Source: Cucumis sativus (taxonomy: Eukaryota; Streptophyta; Magnoliopsida; Cucurbitales; Cucurbitaceae). Taken from it: a DNA stretch of 64,000 nt. Made by a program: the position numbers and the translations under genes. The first letter of the stretch is position 1, and every line of letters begins with the position of its first letter. The DNA lies in the NCBI RefSeq assembly GCF_000004075.3, contig NC_026661.2, positions 4,216,001-4,280,000 of the forward strand, read 5' to 3'. This document shows positions 46,683 to 60,136 of the stretch, piece after piece. The notes beneath the pieces are model-generated. The model was not told where the DNA came from. It saw only the letters and a program-made list of their open reading frames with translations, and searched no databases.

Positions 46683-46723
<41 letters not shown>

Positions 46724-47639
46724 AGCTCTATGAAAATTGAAAATAAAGATATATAATCCAGAGCTATTTTTTTTAGCTTAAACCCAAAGTTGAAATAATT
46801 TACATCTCAAACACAAATGTTTGTAACTCAATTATAATAATCTAAGATTAATAATAGAAAAATCGCATCAAATAACAAAAAAAAAATCTAACATCTATTT
46901 TTTACATATTGCAAATATGACAAGTGATTAATAATATCGGATATGACAAGTAATTAATGATATCAAATGTCTATTAAAGAGTTATTCATTTTTATATTTG
47001 CTACTTTTACGGTTTAGAAAATGTAATGACATGAGCCCTATTATCATTTTTTTTTTAATTTTTTGCTATTTTTACAAACACCCCACGGTAATAATCAACT
47101 ACTTGTCTCAAATGCTCATAATTTGTAACTTTGGTCTGGAAGGTCATCCCCCTTCTAAAAACAATATTGATAACCAACTCCTAATCTCAAACGTTCCTAC
47201 AATAACCTAAGACTATATCAACCAACATCATATCTCAAATGCCCCTAATTATCCTCAACTCCAAAGAGTCTAAGTTAATATCTCTCCCATTGTGTGATGT
47301 TATGTTAAAACTGTGGGCTAACCATTCATTGTTCTTAGAAAGTATTCCAATGAAAGCATGTTTCTTACTCTAAAGAAAAATAAAATAAAAGCCAACAAAC
47401 AACTCAAGAGTCAAGACCATTGTCAATTTCCATCCATCAACAGCATGCCTCTTTTATTGCTTTTTTTTTCTGATTTTTTTTCTTAATATTCTTGTCTATG
47501 AACAGCTAAATTATGCAAAGGTTACAAACAGAAGGGAAAGCTAGCTTACTTTTCACATTGGATTATAAAATTATTCAACAAGTTTAACTTACACAATGGC
47601 TTGCCTTCTTTTCTAAATTCTCCAATATGAAACTATACT
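45552..47639. other. Intergenic between EX1 and PYD3
   Basis: The first ~200 bases are EX1 leader and promoter. The rest is AT-rich with a possible retroelement remnant ending in a 38-base A run (46684-46721). I see no gene. About 47440-47639 is likely the PYD3 3' UTR. Confidence 0.4.
46380..46721 (+). mobile_element. Possible retroelement remnant with poly(A) run
   Basis: About 300 bases of less AT-rich sequence (including 'gggtcttgatagg' and 'tataaatggggcc' words that recall retroelement ends) run into an uninterrupted run of 38 adenines at 46684-46721. It could equally be a processed transcript fragment. The family is not determined, and the remnant looks old and broken except for the pure A run. 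Confidence 0.25.
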
Positions 47640-50600
47640 TCAAGAAGCCTTCTTCTTGTGTAACAAAGGATCAGAAATGACTTGAGGCTCAAAGTCAGGC
47701 TTTAGATACTGAGCAAGCATTTTGGCATACAACTCATATCGAGCAGTCATTCGGAACCCCCACTTATCTTTTAGCTGCCTACACAAGTTAAGATCCATAT
47801 CGGAGATTAGTAAACCATCCCGGAAACGGGAGAGCGAGGGAGTGCAAGATGCATCTGGTGCAGAGAAATGGCTGGACCCGTAGAAGTGACCAAAATCTGT
47901 GTGTTGGGGTTTCCCATCACCCGAAGTGAATGGATTTGGGAAAATCTCGGTCCCAACGCGATTGATTGATCCGACAAAATAACTATTTGCTATTGCAGCA
48001 TTTCGGGCCTGCAAACACAGAAAATGATGATAAAAAGTTCAAAGGATAATAGATTGCAGTGCAGAAAAAGTATTCTGAGTTTTCTATAGAAATGGATAGA
48101 ACCAGTATAGTCACTGACTGCTCAGAAAAGCGGAACATTTTCTACTTAGAACAAGTTCTAAGGACGCAGTTGTACAATGTCTAGAATAGATCTTGTTCAA
48201 GTAAAGTCACGAAAAAGTTGATTATTGCGATTTGCAATTCAAAATGGAAGGAAAGAGAACAAGTATTTGCAATCGTTTGCCTTGCTTGACAATTGTGGTA
48301 TGAGTGAAATGATTACCTGGAACAAACAAGAAACAGATGAAAACAAGTTAAAAGACTAACCTCAATAGGCCACATTGGTTCACTAAGTTCACCAACAGTT
48401 GCAGAAGGGTTGAAAACGATCTCGGCACCATTTAAACCGAAAGCTAACCAGTTTAAAGGGTGGTGCCTCCCGTAACATATATTTATTCCAATTTTCCCAT
48501 AAGCTGTCTCAAACACAGGATGGCCGGTGTTCCCTTCCATGTAATAAGTGCTCTCGTTAAAGTCGCCAACTCTTGGTATATGGTTCTGCAAAAAGCAATT
48601 AACCTAAATAGTTTCTACAGCCGAGAAAATGTGATATGAAAACTAACTCCATAACTAACACTTACCTTGCGATGCTTGCCAATTATGTTTCCATGATTAC
48701 CAATAACAACAGCAGTATTCCACAAAGTATCTCCATGACTAACATCTCTCTCAAGAATTGAACTTACAATGACCATGTTGTATCTTATTGCAAGATCCTG
48801 AAGAAACCGTGTAGATTCCCCATCAATTGGCTCTGCAAATTCACACCACCGCTTTTCACGGGTACAAAAGGCAAATGGCATCATCCATGCTTCCTACACA
48901 TATATATCTATGGATGTAAAACCCCTAAAAAATATATATATAAGTAGAAATACACAGAAAGAAGTTAGCCAGGGTAACCTACTTGCAAGCATAATATGTT
49001 GACTCCAGAAGCACCTGCTGCATCAATAATTGGCTTCACTTTCTCAAGAATAGCCCTCTTCTGGTCTAAAAAGGGGGCAGTTGTAGGAAGAGCAATAGAA
49101 TTTTGAATAAGACCCACCCTTACTATTCGAGGTTCTCTCACTGATTCCTTGTCGGCATGAAAGCGGAAAGCCTGAAACAATTCAAAAGAACAATAGATAT
49201 AAACATGTCCATAGAAATTTGAAGGAAAGAAAAAAATCCCGCAAGAGCCATTCATCACATAAATGTTGCACGGTGAATATAATAGTAGTTTATATATTAG
49301 AATAGAAGTTTGAAGGTCACAACAAATTTTTGCAGAGAGGAGCCTTTTATCTATACAATTTGCAGAGTTGAGGCAATCAAATCCCATAAAAATTCAATTG
49401 TATCCTAATACTGCTGGTATCATCTCGACATTGTTGGATAATTAATGTGTTAGAATGACCATAACAGCTCTGACTTACTACCACTGAATTATTCTTATTT
49501 TCCTCTTTATGTTTTGTAAAAGAGAGGGCAATAGAGAAATGAATGTGTATTATAAAAGACTAAGCCTACACTGTTGTCTGATTTTTCTAGGACAAATATG
49601 AACAAAACTTATGTAAAAGCTACGTCAGCTAAGGTCCTCTATTCCATTACTTCTTCAGTGTGCTCCATAAAAACCAAATTATTAATTAATTACTTCCAGT
49701 GCAATCCAACATGTTAAAGTAATGATATTAGCTTAAATGTACACATCCCGTAAACTTAAATTTTTGAATTCAGCAGTGATTTATTGTGGTATTTGAGTAA
49801 GAGATCCTATGTTCAAACCTGCAAAATGTCCTTTTCTCTCCGATTAATTTGATATGCATTTGTTAAGTTTACTACAACTTTCAAACACACAAGTGAAGAG
49901 AAAGGTTAAAGCATTGATATAATATTAAATTTACCATAACTCAAGATTTTGGGTTCATTACAATAATGGATTACCAACATTTGACAACGTCACTACTAAA
50001 CGATGAAAAAAAAAGACAGATCGCTAATTGCTTCGTGTAAAACAGACTGGAACCCAATCAAACTCTTACGAAAGGAGACAGAAATACTAATTTGGTTTCT
50101 CTATTGTAAATAACACATGGTCAAAGTTAACAAAGAAACTAAAGAAGAGACTCCTAAAAGTAATTACCTGGAGGTCAAAATCATGCTCCAGAGAAAGACT
50201 ATTCACAGGTTCTGCAAGAGAAATAGTTTGAAGTGGCTTTCCACAGTTGAGCCCTAACAGCAACCGGCTAACTTCCTGGGATTAGCAACACATTGTTGAA
50301 GATCATCTAATATTTTTTAAGGTCAAAGCAAACAAATAAATGCTAGAACCATGCTAGCAGAATACAATCAATAATGCTATAGTATATGTTGGCCCTAGAA
50401 GGAAAGAAAAAATTAAACTGACTATGTCCAATGTTTCAGCAGATGCCAAAAATGTTTATTAGTAACTCCTAAATCAGTGAAGACTGGATGAATAATAATA
50501 TTAATAATTTTTTTTTAAAAAAACAATTGTACTTGTTAGACATTGAAATAGTATAATAATCGAAACAAAGATAAAATAACTATAGCATGGACCAGACACA

Positions 50601-51787
50601 TTGGTCACATAAAAGTCAATATCAGCAAGTACACACACGGGCAGATTTAGTGTAGGCACAGAGGGCTCGCCCCCTCAACTTTATTGCTTTTATATAGTAT
50701 GTATAAAGAAAACTTATTAATGTTTTTTTTTTTCTAAATTACAACTTGAAGTCTCCTGTCAATAAAATTTTTGAATCTGCCAATATACACACCACGATTA
50801 TTTGTTTTCCAGTACTTTGCTACGTGTATCTAGCAAACTTGGCACTCTCTCACATTGTTGACCAATAATTCTTAATGGCCCTATTTAATAATGATTTTGT
50901 TATTGGTTTTCCTATTCTCTAAGAACTGGAGCATATGAAAACTAATTATACCCATGATCAATTAGTTTAGTTCTTCAATTCTTAAAATCACTTTTGAAAT
51001 CTCAGTCAAATAATAAAAACAGAGCATGTACCTTGTTTCCAAAATTTGGCTTGGAAGTTGGAAGTAGATTAGAAGATAAAGAAAAAATGTGAATAAATAA
51101 GTATGATTTTAAAAACCCAAAAATGTTTGTTTGGTTTTAATCCGTTGACATAGAATCTAATAGATCATGTACAAAATTTGGTCAAGGATTCGCAAATACA
51201 TACACCAGATAAATCTAATTCAGTACCTGCAAAGGAAAAACAGTTGGGTACTGCCGATCATCTACGACTACAATTAATTATTTTCAACAATACAAAGGCT
51301 CCTCCAGTAGATAAAAGAAATTATACCAATCTCCAACCGAGAACAAAGTAATTACAAAACGACCAACTTCCGTAACCAAAACGCTTATACGACTGATCAA
51401 ACTTAATACATCAGAAAAGAAAAAAAAAAAAAAAACTCAGACATCTCTCAGATAAATTAGGAAAAGATTCCCAGATTCACAGAATTCACCGCCCAACAGT
51501 TCGGAATCAAACAGAACTAAAAGAAATGAGCAAAAACAATAATCGACATCCACAAACAGATCATTAAAAATTTTCCATACTTCGGTCCTATTTCCACACA
51601 GAAATTCGATTAAAGAAGAAAAGGAAGAAAAAACGACCTGAAATATGTGAGGTTTGAGATTTGCAGCAAGGAGCTGATGAAGCGAGTCGTAACCACAGAC
51701 GGAGGCATTGTTAGTGGTGGCGTCTTTTCCATCGTTGAGCTTTCCGTTTGCAGCGTCGTCAGTGATTAAGATATTGTTATTCTCCAT
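47640..51787 (-). CDS. PYD3: Beta-ureidopropionase (beta-alanine synthase)
   Basis: Catalyses the last step of reductive pyrimidine catabolism, N-carbamoyl-beta-alanine to beta-alanine, CO2 and ammonia, in the cytosol. Six exons: 51787..51638, 50275..50168, 49171..48983, 48893..48666, 48585..48361 and 48008..47640, all phase 0, giving 422 residues (Arabidopsis PYD3 has about 408). It is a carbon-nitrogen hydrolase (nitrilase superfamily) with the Glu-Lys-Cys triad visible: Glu150 in [16 protein letters not shown], Lys225 in GKHRKNHIPRVG, Cys262 in [38 protein letters not shown] and the INRVGTE block follow. The C-terminus is basic (LLHKKKAS). A TATA-like TATATAT at 51824-51832 lies unusually close to the ATG, so the real promoter may be further upstream. 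Intron 1 (1.36 kb) is the longest. Confidence 0.96.
49780..49870 (+). mobile_element. Possible SINE head in PYD3 intron
   Basis: The plus strand has TGAGTAAGAGATCCTATGTT followed by CAAACCTGC, which resembles a pol III B-box region of a tRNA-derived SINE ('gagatcc.atgttcaaacc'). The remainder does not continue clearly. A similar 'agtcccgtgttcaaatcacc' lies at 55609-55630. Both are short and weak. Confidence 0.3.
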
Positions 51788-54194
51788 TGTTGTCTCTTCA
51801 CTGTTCTTGTTGAATTGAAGGAAGATATATACACAAATTGCTCGAGGATGATGATGAAGAGGATTGATTATACGATTTGTCGTTTCTAAGATAAATTAAA
51901 GTAAGACTAAAGTGCGATTAAAGCTTTATCGTTTCGTCACAACACACCTCAGATGCATGTGTTTGGTATAATACAAAGGTGATTTGAAAAAATGGGTGTT
52001 TTTTAAAAAAATTGGATAAAAAAGAGTATTTTCAAAAGTATTTAGATAAAAGGTGTGAATTTTTTTTTGTTTTATTATCATATTTTTTTAAAAAAATTTC
52101 TCTCTCCTGTCAACGTAAAAGAAGAAAAATAAATGGTCAGTAGGCCCATTTCATTTAATTTATTATTTTTAATTATTATTGTTATTGTTATTATTAGAAT
52201 ATTAAAAGACATAAATTTAAAATTACTAAATATTTTAAATAGAACATTCAAAAATTGAATCAATACAATATCAAAAATTACAAAATTGAAATTAAATCTA
52301 TACAATATCAAAAGTTATAGAGTTAAAAAAAATATTATTAAAATATAAAAAAGATAGTTAATTTTATTAAACTAAATTAAACAACAAATTAAACAATAAA
52401 GTTACGGTTTACTTTCCTATTACTTAAATACATTGTTTCACTAATTTTTTATAATTAAATAATATTTAGAATAATTTATAGAAATAGGACCCATCACAAA
52501 ATGACAAAAAAAAAATTACCTTTTAACCAAAATAGTTTTTGAAACCATGTTTTTTTCAAAAAAAAAAATTAAAACACCCATTTTTTCCAAATAACCCTGT
52601 AAGAAAACATTAATTGAGAGTACATTATAATATGATTCTTGTAAATTATTTTGGTCAGTTTTTAAATTGGTTTAAACATGTTTGTATTTCTTCAAAATTA
52701 ATTTGGATGACATATTGTAAATTTTGATATTAAAAATTAGAGAAATTATAAAAAAATAGTAAATTTATCAAATATTTACAAACTAAATTACTATTCATAG
52801 AATCAAAAAAATTATAATGCAAATATTTTAATTTATTTTTAAAAAGTTTTAATTAGTCATTTGAAAAAAATGTTTTCAAATGTAGCGAATTAGTCTATGT
52901 TTAACTGACAACTTATCATGCTAAGTCCATATATGAATTGTGATTTTTGTATGATATTTTGAATAGTTTTATTATTTAAAATAATATTAATTTTTAAATT
53001 TTTAATAAATTCTAAATTCAGTTTATGATTTTTTTAAAAAATGTTTGTATTATTTAGAATTTTAACATATTTACCTATTGTATTTTCTTACCTACAAATT
53101 ATTAATATTATTTAACCAATTTTAACAAAATTTAAGTTTTGAGACACTAAATTTAAAAATTATTTGAAAGTATAGAGATAAATTTGAAAGTATCTCGAAC
53201 CAACAATTTCTACCGATATTAATATAGTTTGTATTTTATGTAGTCAAAAGAGATATTAAGTTGGAGATTCGAATAACTAACATGATATTCATAATAAAAT
53301 TATATATAAGAAGTAGGAGTAATCATCGATCGAGTTAGGGTTTTTTTAATCCCTGAACTGACCATAGTCAGTTTAGTAAAATGTCAAACTAACCTCGAAT
53401 CGTTCAATTTTGGTAGGGTCAGTCTAAACACTTAATTTTTTTTTTTTAAAATTTTCTATTTGAAAATTTTCAAAACCCACTCCAACCAATCCCTCTCTCT
53501 CTCACCTTTGCCAACCAAACGCCAGTCGACTCAATTTTTCGGTCTATCATGTTCACGCCTAATAAGAAGAGGAACTCATAACTTTGGAAGAGTGAGGAAA
53601 TCGTTGCTGGGGAAATGCATAATTTATTTTCAATAGAAGTGTTAAAAATGGAAATCATGTAAGGAATATTGATTTAGAACATCTGTGTCAATTCCTATCA
53701 GAAAACCTCACAAGATTGTTGAGTAAGGGATAGGTCCAATTCCAAAAAGAGGAAGGTTGGGCACGAATCTTCTCCTACATTTTACCAAAACCCAACTTAA
53801 AAGACCAAGAATTCAATGCAAATAGGCACACACAATTTCTTTCAAGAGAAGAAAAAAAATCATAAACCAGTTGGACTTCAATAATTTGTTGTTAGATATA
53901 ACCAACAAACGCGCATTATTGTTGTTCTCCCATCACAACTTCTAAATATACTTTTGACCCTGACAGAGATGAATCTAAGCCAACGAGGTTACAAATGGAA
54001 TGAACGAGTTTGAAAATGCTACTTCAACTATATATTCTTTTAAGCATCAAAGTATTGAATTAAGGTTTCTAGGAGCCTAAATAAATATATGCTAAACGTT
54101 CTTAAGGCAGTTGAGAAAATGCATCTGAAAATATATAACAATCCCCCCCAAATACTGGGGAAAATAATAATAATCTCACAGTTTATAATCACGT
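51788..54194. other. Intergenic, very AT-rich
   Basis: The PYD3 promoter occupies the left end. Between about 52000 and 53300 the sequence is mostly A and T with no protein-like frame. The right end is the MDP1-like 3' UTR side. I see no gene. Confidence 0.4.
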
Positions 54195-56404
<2,210 letters not shown>

Positions 56405-56754
56405 ATCGGTTCCTCCACTCCGACGATGGGGAACGCTTTGGATTCACGCTACGTCGAGGATTGATTGGTTAATGGCGTTCAACGGTTGAAAAGTTCTCTT
56501 TCTTTTTAAAACTGTCCTCACGAAAGGTTTTGGTTGGAAGTATCTTCGAAATTGCAAACGGAAAAGGTAAAACAAAAAAATTGTTTATGACTTTTAAATT
56601 TGCTACGTTAATATCATAATTTTTTTTATACTTTTAAGTCCTTAGATTAGCTTTAGAAAAAATGTTTTTAAAATAAAATTATTTTTATTTAAATGTTTTT
56701 CTTAAAAATATATTATTAGCATTTTTAAATAGTTTAGTTTTTTTAAATGAACAT

Positions 56755-56900
56755 TTTTAAAAATAGTAAAATAAATTAAAATATTTACCAGCAACAAAAT
56801 TTTAAGTTTTTATCATTGATAGTCTTCTATGACTATAATGTATAAATGACTATCAGTTATATAATTTATTATAAGTGATTAACTTACTTTTTAAATTAAA
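56755..56900. repeat. Dispersed inverted-repeat element copy
   Basis: It shares TTTTTAAAAATAGTAAAAT, AATTAAAATATTTA and CAAAATTTTA with the copy at 1148-1320. Its core has the 'atcattgatagtcttctatgac' type of sequence shared with 39395-39550. The right end is decayed. Confidence 0.45.
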
Positions 56901-57370
56901 AATTTGAAAGTATAAATGAAATGGATAGTTAGTTTTAAACTAATAATTTTCTCAAATTGCAAATGGTAAAGGTTAAAAAATATGAGAAGATATCAATTTA
57001 AACTATTAAATTGTTTATAAATATAGGCTATTTAGTCAATGAACTAATAATTTTCTCAATTTAAATTTCTATAAATTAATTTCTCAGTTTATAAGTTATA
57101 TCAATTTGAATTTCAAATTAATAATTATATGGATTTAAATTCTGGTTTTGATATACTTATAAGCATTCAACGTTTATATTTATGGTTATTTTTTAAAATA
57201 ACTAAATACATTAAACTATTTTCAGTTTTTTTTTATAACATGTGAATAGTTTTTTTATTTTTTGTTATGCATAAAATTTATACATTTACAAAAGTGAGAT
57301 TTAAATTGAATTAGTGGTACTCTATAGTTTAGAAGTTTAAAAGATCCTAAAGTAAGACTTAGTTATAAGC

Positions 57371-57410
57371 TTAAAAGTTATAATTACATTTTAAAAGTTA
57401 TAATTACATT
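57371..57410. repeat. 20-bp perfect tandem duplication
   Basis: The unit TTAAAAGTTATAATTACATT occurs twice head to tail. It is a short slippage-type repeat in AT-rich DNA. Confidence 0.9.
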
Positions 57411-57960
57411 TTAAATTTTAAATTTGATCCATTATTTACTTGTCCCAACTTTGCCTTTTTTTTTTTTTTTAATACACCTTGAAATTATTTGTTTGTAATG
57501 TTTATATATTAGTAAACTTTTAATTTTAAATTTTTTATGTTTAAAAGAAAATTTTGAATTTTTTTTCAAAATAGAACATTTGAAATATTTACATAATGAA
57601 TTTTGTGAAAATAGAAGAAATTCATAAGGTTCAATTTCTATACTTAAATATATATTTGTAATTGTTTCAAAAAATATATACTTTTTAAAATTTGAAATTC
57701 ATATTTTCCAACAGCCATATAAACACAGGGGCGATTTTAAAAATACTAAAATATAAAAACTATTTATAAAACATATAGTAATTTCCCCAAAACTTTTATT
57801 CATTAAAGAAAAAATATTTTTGAAAACTAACTTCAAAATTGAGAAAGTGCCTAATGAATTCAAAACAGAACGTCAAAGGAAAAGAAAATATTTAATTGAT
57901 TTAGTAATTTGATATGATAATAATGCATTTCCGCTTCAAATAGGGAAAAATAAGTTAAAC

Positions 57961-58102
57961 CCTTTTCCTTTTCCTTTTCCTTTTCCCTTCTATAAACACA
58001 TTTATCCCTTCTCAATAAAAAGCTAACCCTCCACCCTCGAGTAATCACTTATTTCTTCACATTGTTCATTCATATTCTTTTCAAAGCTCTCTCGCGACGA
58101 TC
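57961..58102 (+). promoter_or_regulatory. Core promoter and leader of the kinase gene
   Basis: A (CCTTTT)n pyrimidine repeat at 57961-57987 is followed directly by TATAAACA at 57991-57998. With the usual 25-35 base spacing, transcription would begin near 58022-58030, leaving a C/T-rich leader of about 75-80 bases before the ATG at 58103. This Y-patch plus TATA arrangement is common in plant promoters. Confidence 0.6.
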
Positions 58103-59167
58103 ATGGAGAATTGGGTTTTAGTAAAGATTTTAGGCCAAGGCTCTGATGGTTTAGTTTGCTTAGCAAAACAAACCACTAGAAAAAAAATCTATAATAATCT
58201 TCACTATTATTTTGCTGTCAAACTATCTCCTCTTGGACATAATTCTTCGTTGTGGGAAGAATTAGTATTGAAACAATTCAAGAACTGCCCAGAAATAGTT
58301 CAATATTTAGGGAGTGAGATAACCAGATCACCAGGAGGAAGAGATCTCCCTGGTGATAAGGATTTCTACACTTTGAAGTTGGAGTATGCTGCAGGAGGGA
58401 CTTTGGATGACTTGATCAAACAGAAAGAGAAGTTACCTGAAGATGAAGTGAAAGAATATCTTCGAATGATACTTAAAGGTCTCTCCTGTATTCATTCCAA
58501 GGGGTTTGTTCATGTCGATCTTAAGCCTAAGAACATTCTTGCATTCCCTCGAAGTAATGGGAAGATGAAGCTAAAGATTGCTGACTTCGGACATGCTGAG
58601 AGATGCAAGTATAGGAATGATGCTGATGCTCATTCTGATGATGAGTATAGAAAGTCTAGGCGTCGCAGTTCATTATTGAAGTTTAAAGGAACACCCAGAT
58701 ATATGTCGCCGGAATCCATCGTTTTCGATGAAGTTAACGACGCACACGATGTTTGGTCGCTAGGTTGCGTTTTGGTTAGAATGATTTCTGGAAAATCTGC
58801 GTGGGATGAGGTTGCAACTTCTAAACAATTGATGATGAAGATTTTGGATAGCAAGAGCATGCCAAGAATACCTGAGGAGTTGTCCATACAAGGTAAGGAC
58901 TTCATCAAAAAATGCTTTGTTTGGAATTTTAAACAACGGTGGACGGCTGATATGTTACTCCAACATCCCTATCTCAACGAGAAACATGAAGCTACGACGA
59001 TGAAAGATGATGATGGGATGCCTAAACTTGCCAAATCGCTTTTGTTGTCTCATCAACCATTGAAGATCAGCCAGACTCGATCAAGTAGTGATCATGATAG
59101 AAAATCCAATCTTCGAGAAAAGAATTATTTGTCTCCTATATTAAGAAGGATTAAATCCCGTAAGTAA
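58103..59167 (+). CDS. Intronless MAPKKK-like protein kinase, non-RD
   Basis: A Ser/Thr protein kinase of 354 residues in one exon, resembling the small plant MAPKKK17-21-type group (single kinase domain near the N-terminus, short C-terminal tail, no introns). In that group several members act in ABA or wound signalling; the role here is unknown. Kinase landmarks: glycine loop GQGSDG at 11-16, ATP-site Lys40 in YFAVKL, alpha-C Glu52/53, catalytic HVDLKPKN at 137-144 (Asp139), DFG at 161-163, and SPES at 202-205. The residue before the catalytic Asp is Val instead of Arg, so it is a non-RD kinase. The activation segment contains an unusual basic and acidic insert (DDEYRKSRRRSS, 179-190). The tail after about 290 is Ser/Lys/Arg-rich and ends RRIKSRK. 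Confidence 0.88.
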   Translation: MENWVLVKILGQGSDGLVCLAKQTTRKKIYNNLHYYFAVKLSPLGHNSSLWEELVLKQFKNCPEIVQYLGSEITRSPGGRDLPGDKDFYTLKLEYAAGGTLDDLIKQKEKLPEDEVKEYLRMILKGLSCIHSKGFVHVDLKPKNILAFPRSNGKMKLKIADFGHAERCKYRNDADAHSDDEYRKSRRRSSLLKFKGTPRYMSPESIVFDEVNDAHDVWSLGCVLVRMISGKSAWDEVATSKQLMMKILDSKSMPRIPEELSIQGKDFIKKCFVWNFKQRWTADMLLQHPYLNEKHEATTMKDDDGMPKLAKSLLLSHQPLKISQTRSSSDHDRKSNLREKNYLSPILRRIKSRK

Positions 59168-60136
59168 ATGTAATTAACTAATGTATTCCTTTGCTTGATA
59201 TTATTCACATTCTTTCAATAAATTGATTTTAGAAGGAACCAACAGTCAGCAATAGTATGTCTTTTTCATTCCATCAACGAACAAACCAAATGTAAATTCA
59301 TATGAAAAAAGAGATTGTGCTTTGAATTATGCTATGTTGAGTAAATGTCACGATACGTGTACTTAAAAATTGGAGTAGCATCATTATAACTAATGACTAT
59401 GGGCAGTTGGAACAGATTTAACAAAATTTTTTTTTTTTGCTATGATCACAACTTTGCAAGTGCCTATTATTTAAATCAGTGCTAGCATGTCTTTCTAGTT
59501 AGATTTGACTATTAAATCTTGGCCAATTAATCTTGTGCGTTTGGTATTTTGGATTGTGAACTTTTTTCATGGAGATTAAAATGTAGCATTTTTTTGTATT
59601 TTGTGTGCTTTTTCGAAATTGTTAAATATTTTGCATTTTTTAAAAAAGAATCAGATTTAAATACTCACAATTATAAACTTTGATTTTAAATACCTCAAAC
59701 TATATAAAATTTTTATGCTAAATATATCATTCCAATTAGTTGACTCCCGAACATCCAAAGTTTCAACTAACACTATTTATAAAGTTTACAAGACATAAAA
59801 TTAGACTATGATATATGAAAAAAAAGATTAAGTAATATTTAAACGTACAGTAAAATTTTAGATTTTATTAGTAAACCATTTGATAGTATAGAAATTTTTT
59901 TATAAATATTTTAATAAAAAATAATGAAGGTTAATTGACACGATATTTGGAATCAGACGGTTACACTAAACAATGGAATGCTAGACGTGTAATCTAACAT
60001 CCACGTGTAGTTCAAATATTTATAGAAAAACAAAGTTTTTTTTTTCTCAAAATAGAAACTATATATATAATATATAAACGTACATGCCATCGTAGCGCTT
60101 TTTTGATCGTTACTGGCTGCCTTTGGCTTCATAACC
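59168..60136. other. Intergenic between kinase and ULP2-type gene
   Basis: It holds the kinase 3' UTR at the left and AT-rich DNA with no reading frame of note. A TA-rich stretch (about 60060-60078) lies 60-75 bases before the ULP2 start and could be its TATA region. Confidence 0.4.

Larger units (their letters stand above)
56405..57900. other. Intergenic, AT-rich with repeat fossils
   Basis: The leftmost ~150 bases are the MDP1-like promoter. An element at 56755-56900 (family of 36851-37105) and one at 56990-57145 ('atatcaatttaaa' family) follow. A 20-bp tandem duplication lies at 57371-57410. No gene is seen. Confidence 0.45.

Noticed and set aside
49801-49830. tRNA gene suggested by a B-box-like GTTCAAACC
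   Set aside because: No cloverleaf or A box at proper distance; better explained as a SINE fragment.
51824-51832. TATATAT as the TATA box of PYD3
   Set aside because: Only about 40 bases from the start codon, leaving almost no leader; not listed as a promoter.
53941-54000. Apparent small GC-richer island
   Set aside because: Too short, no frame or motif; likely MDP1-like 3' flank.
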